A stretch of 5,256 bases of DNA. Source: an uncultured bacterium (lineage in GTDB: Bacteria; Verrucomicrobiota; Lentisphaeria; Victivallales; UBA1829). Shown piece after piece: positions 5,246 to 5,256 of this stretch. The stretch covers positions 1 through 5,256 of the forward strand of contig URNE01000206.1 of assembly GCA_900549045.1 (NCBI GenBank). The letters run 5' to 3'. Positions within the stretch are counted from its first letter, which is position 1, and each line of letters starts with the position of its first letter. Below the pieces are notes generated by a model. The model searched no databases. It was not told where the DNA came from and worked only from the letters and a program-made list of their open reading frames with translations. The translations under genes and the position numbers were made by a program.

Positions 5246-5256
5246 ATTAATATTTT
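5229..5256 (+). CDS. Possible start of a further gene (3' end outside window)
   Basis: TTG 5229 opens a frame reading MAFAAKLIF to the window edge, placed correctly behind GGAGGT (5217-5222). A GTG at 5211 is in the same frame directly after an in-frame TAG (5208-5210), so 5211 is the farthest upstream start possible. Nine codons are too few to name a product. The upstream cluster of TTTGCA sites would suit a regulated gene. It rests on the ribosome site alone. Confidence 0.25.

Noticed and set aside
5071..5256. CRISPR array or tRNA in the 3' flank
   Set aside because: The repeated element is only a hexamer at irregular spacing, and no cloverleaf or CCA-end arms can be seen.

Overview
The window holds one tightly packed, plus-strand block of seven genes (328-5024), bounded upstream by a good promoter and downstream by a probable intrinsic terminator. 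The DNA is G+C-rich with C/G-ending codons, and falls to A+T-rich in both flanks. The enzymes point to an anaerobic bacterium: a ferredoxin-linked 2-oxoacid oxidoreductase (oxygen-sensitive class), a two-cluster ferredoxin and an FMN nitroreductase. Bacterial rather than archaeal origin follows from bacterial-type coaD and YceD/DUF177 next to Shine-Dalgarno sites. A gut or sediment anaerobe of the Lentisphaerota/Planctomycetota-Verrucomicrobiota kind is my impression only; no marker here fixes the phylum.

Layout. 1-327: no intact gene. It has a possible C-terminal tail of an upstream gene (2-97), a stretch that reads like a decayed small gene in three frames (94-289), and a -35/-10 promoter (260-287) with a perfect 12-bp palindrome in its spacer. 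328-1602: a small antibiotic-biosynthesis-monooxygenase (ABM) domain protein, coaD with a GTG start, and a YceD/DUF177 protein whose ATG overlaps the coaD stop. 1615-2199: a small nitroreductase. 2237-5024: a four-subunit-type 2-oxoacid:ferredoxin oxidoreductase encoded by three genes: delta (ferredoxin), alpha, and a single ORF joining beta (TPP-binding) and gamma. 5025-5256: terminator, then A+T-rich DNA with a cluster of TTTGCA/TGCAAA hexamers and a possible start of another gene at 5229.

How the genes fit. The oxidoreductase oxidises a 2-oxoacid (branched-chain or 2-oxoglutarate) with CoA to an acyl-CoA and reduced ferredoxin; coaD makes the CoA precursor dephospho-CoA in the same block. 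The nitroreductase and ABM protein are further redox proteins of unknown substrate. YceD concerns 23S rRNA/ribosome biogenesis and is normally followed by rpmF, which is absent here. Most of the window is ordinary metabolism. The points worth checking are the beta-gamma fusion, the YceD gene separated from rpmF, the shared TTTTGCAAAA palindrome on both sides of the block, and the decayed gene upstream.
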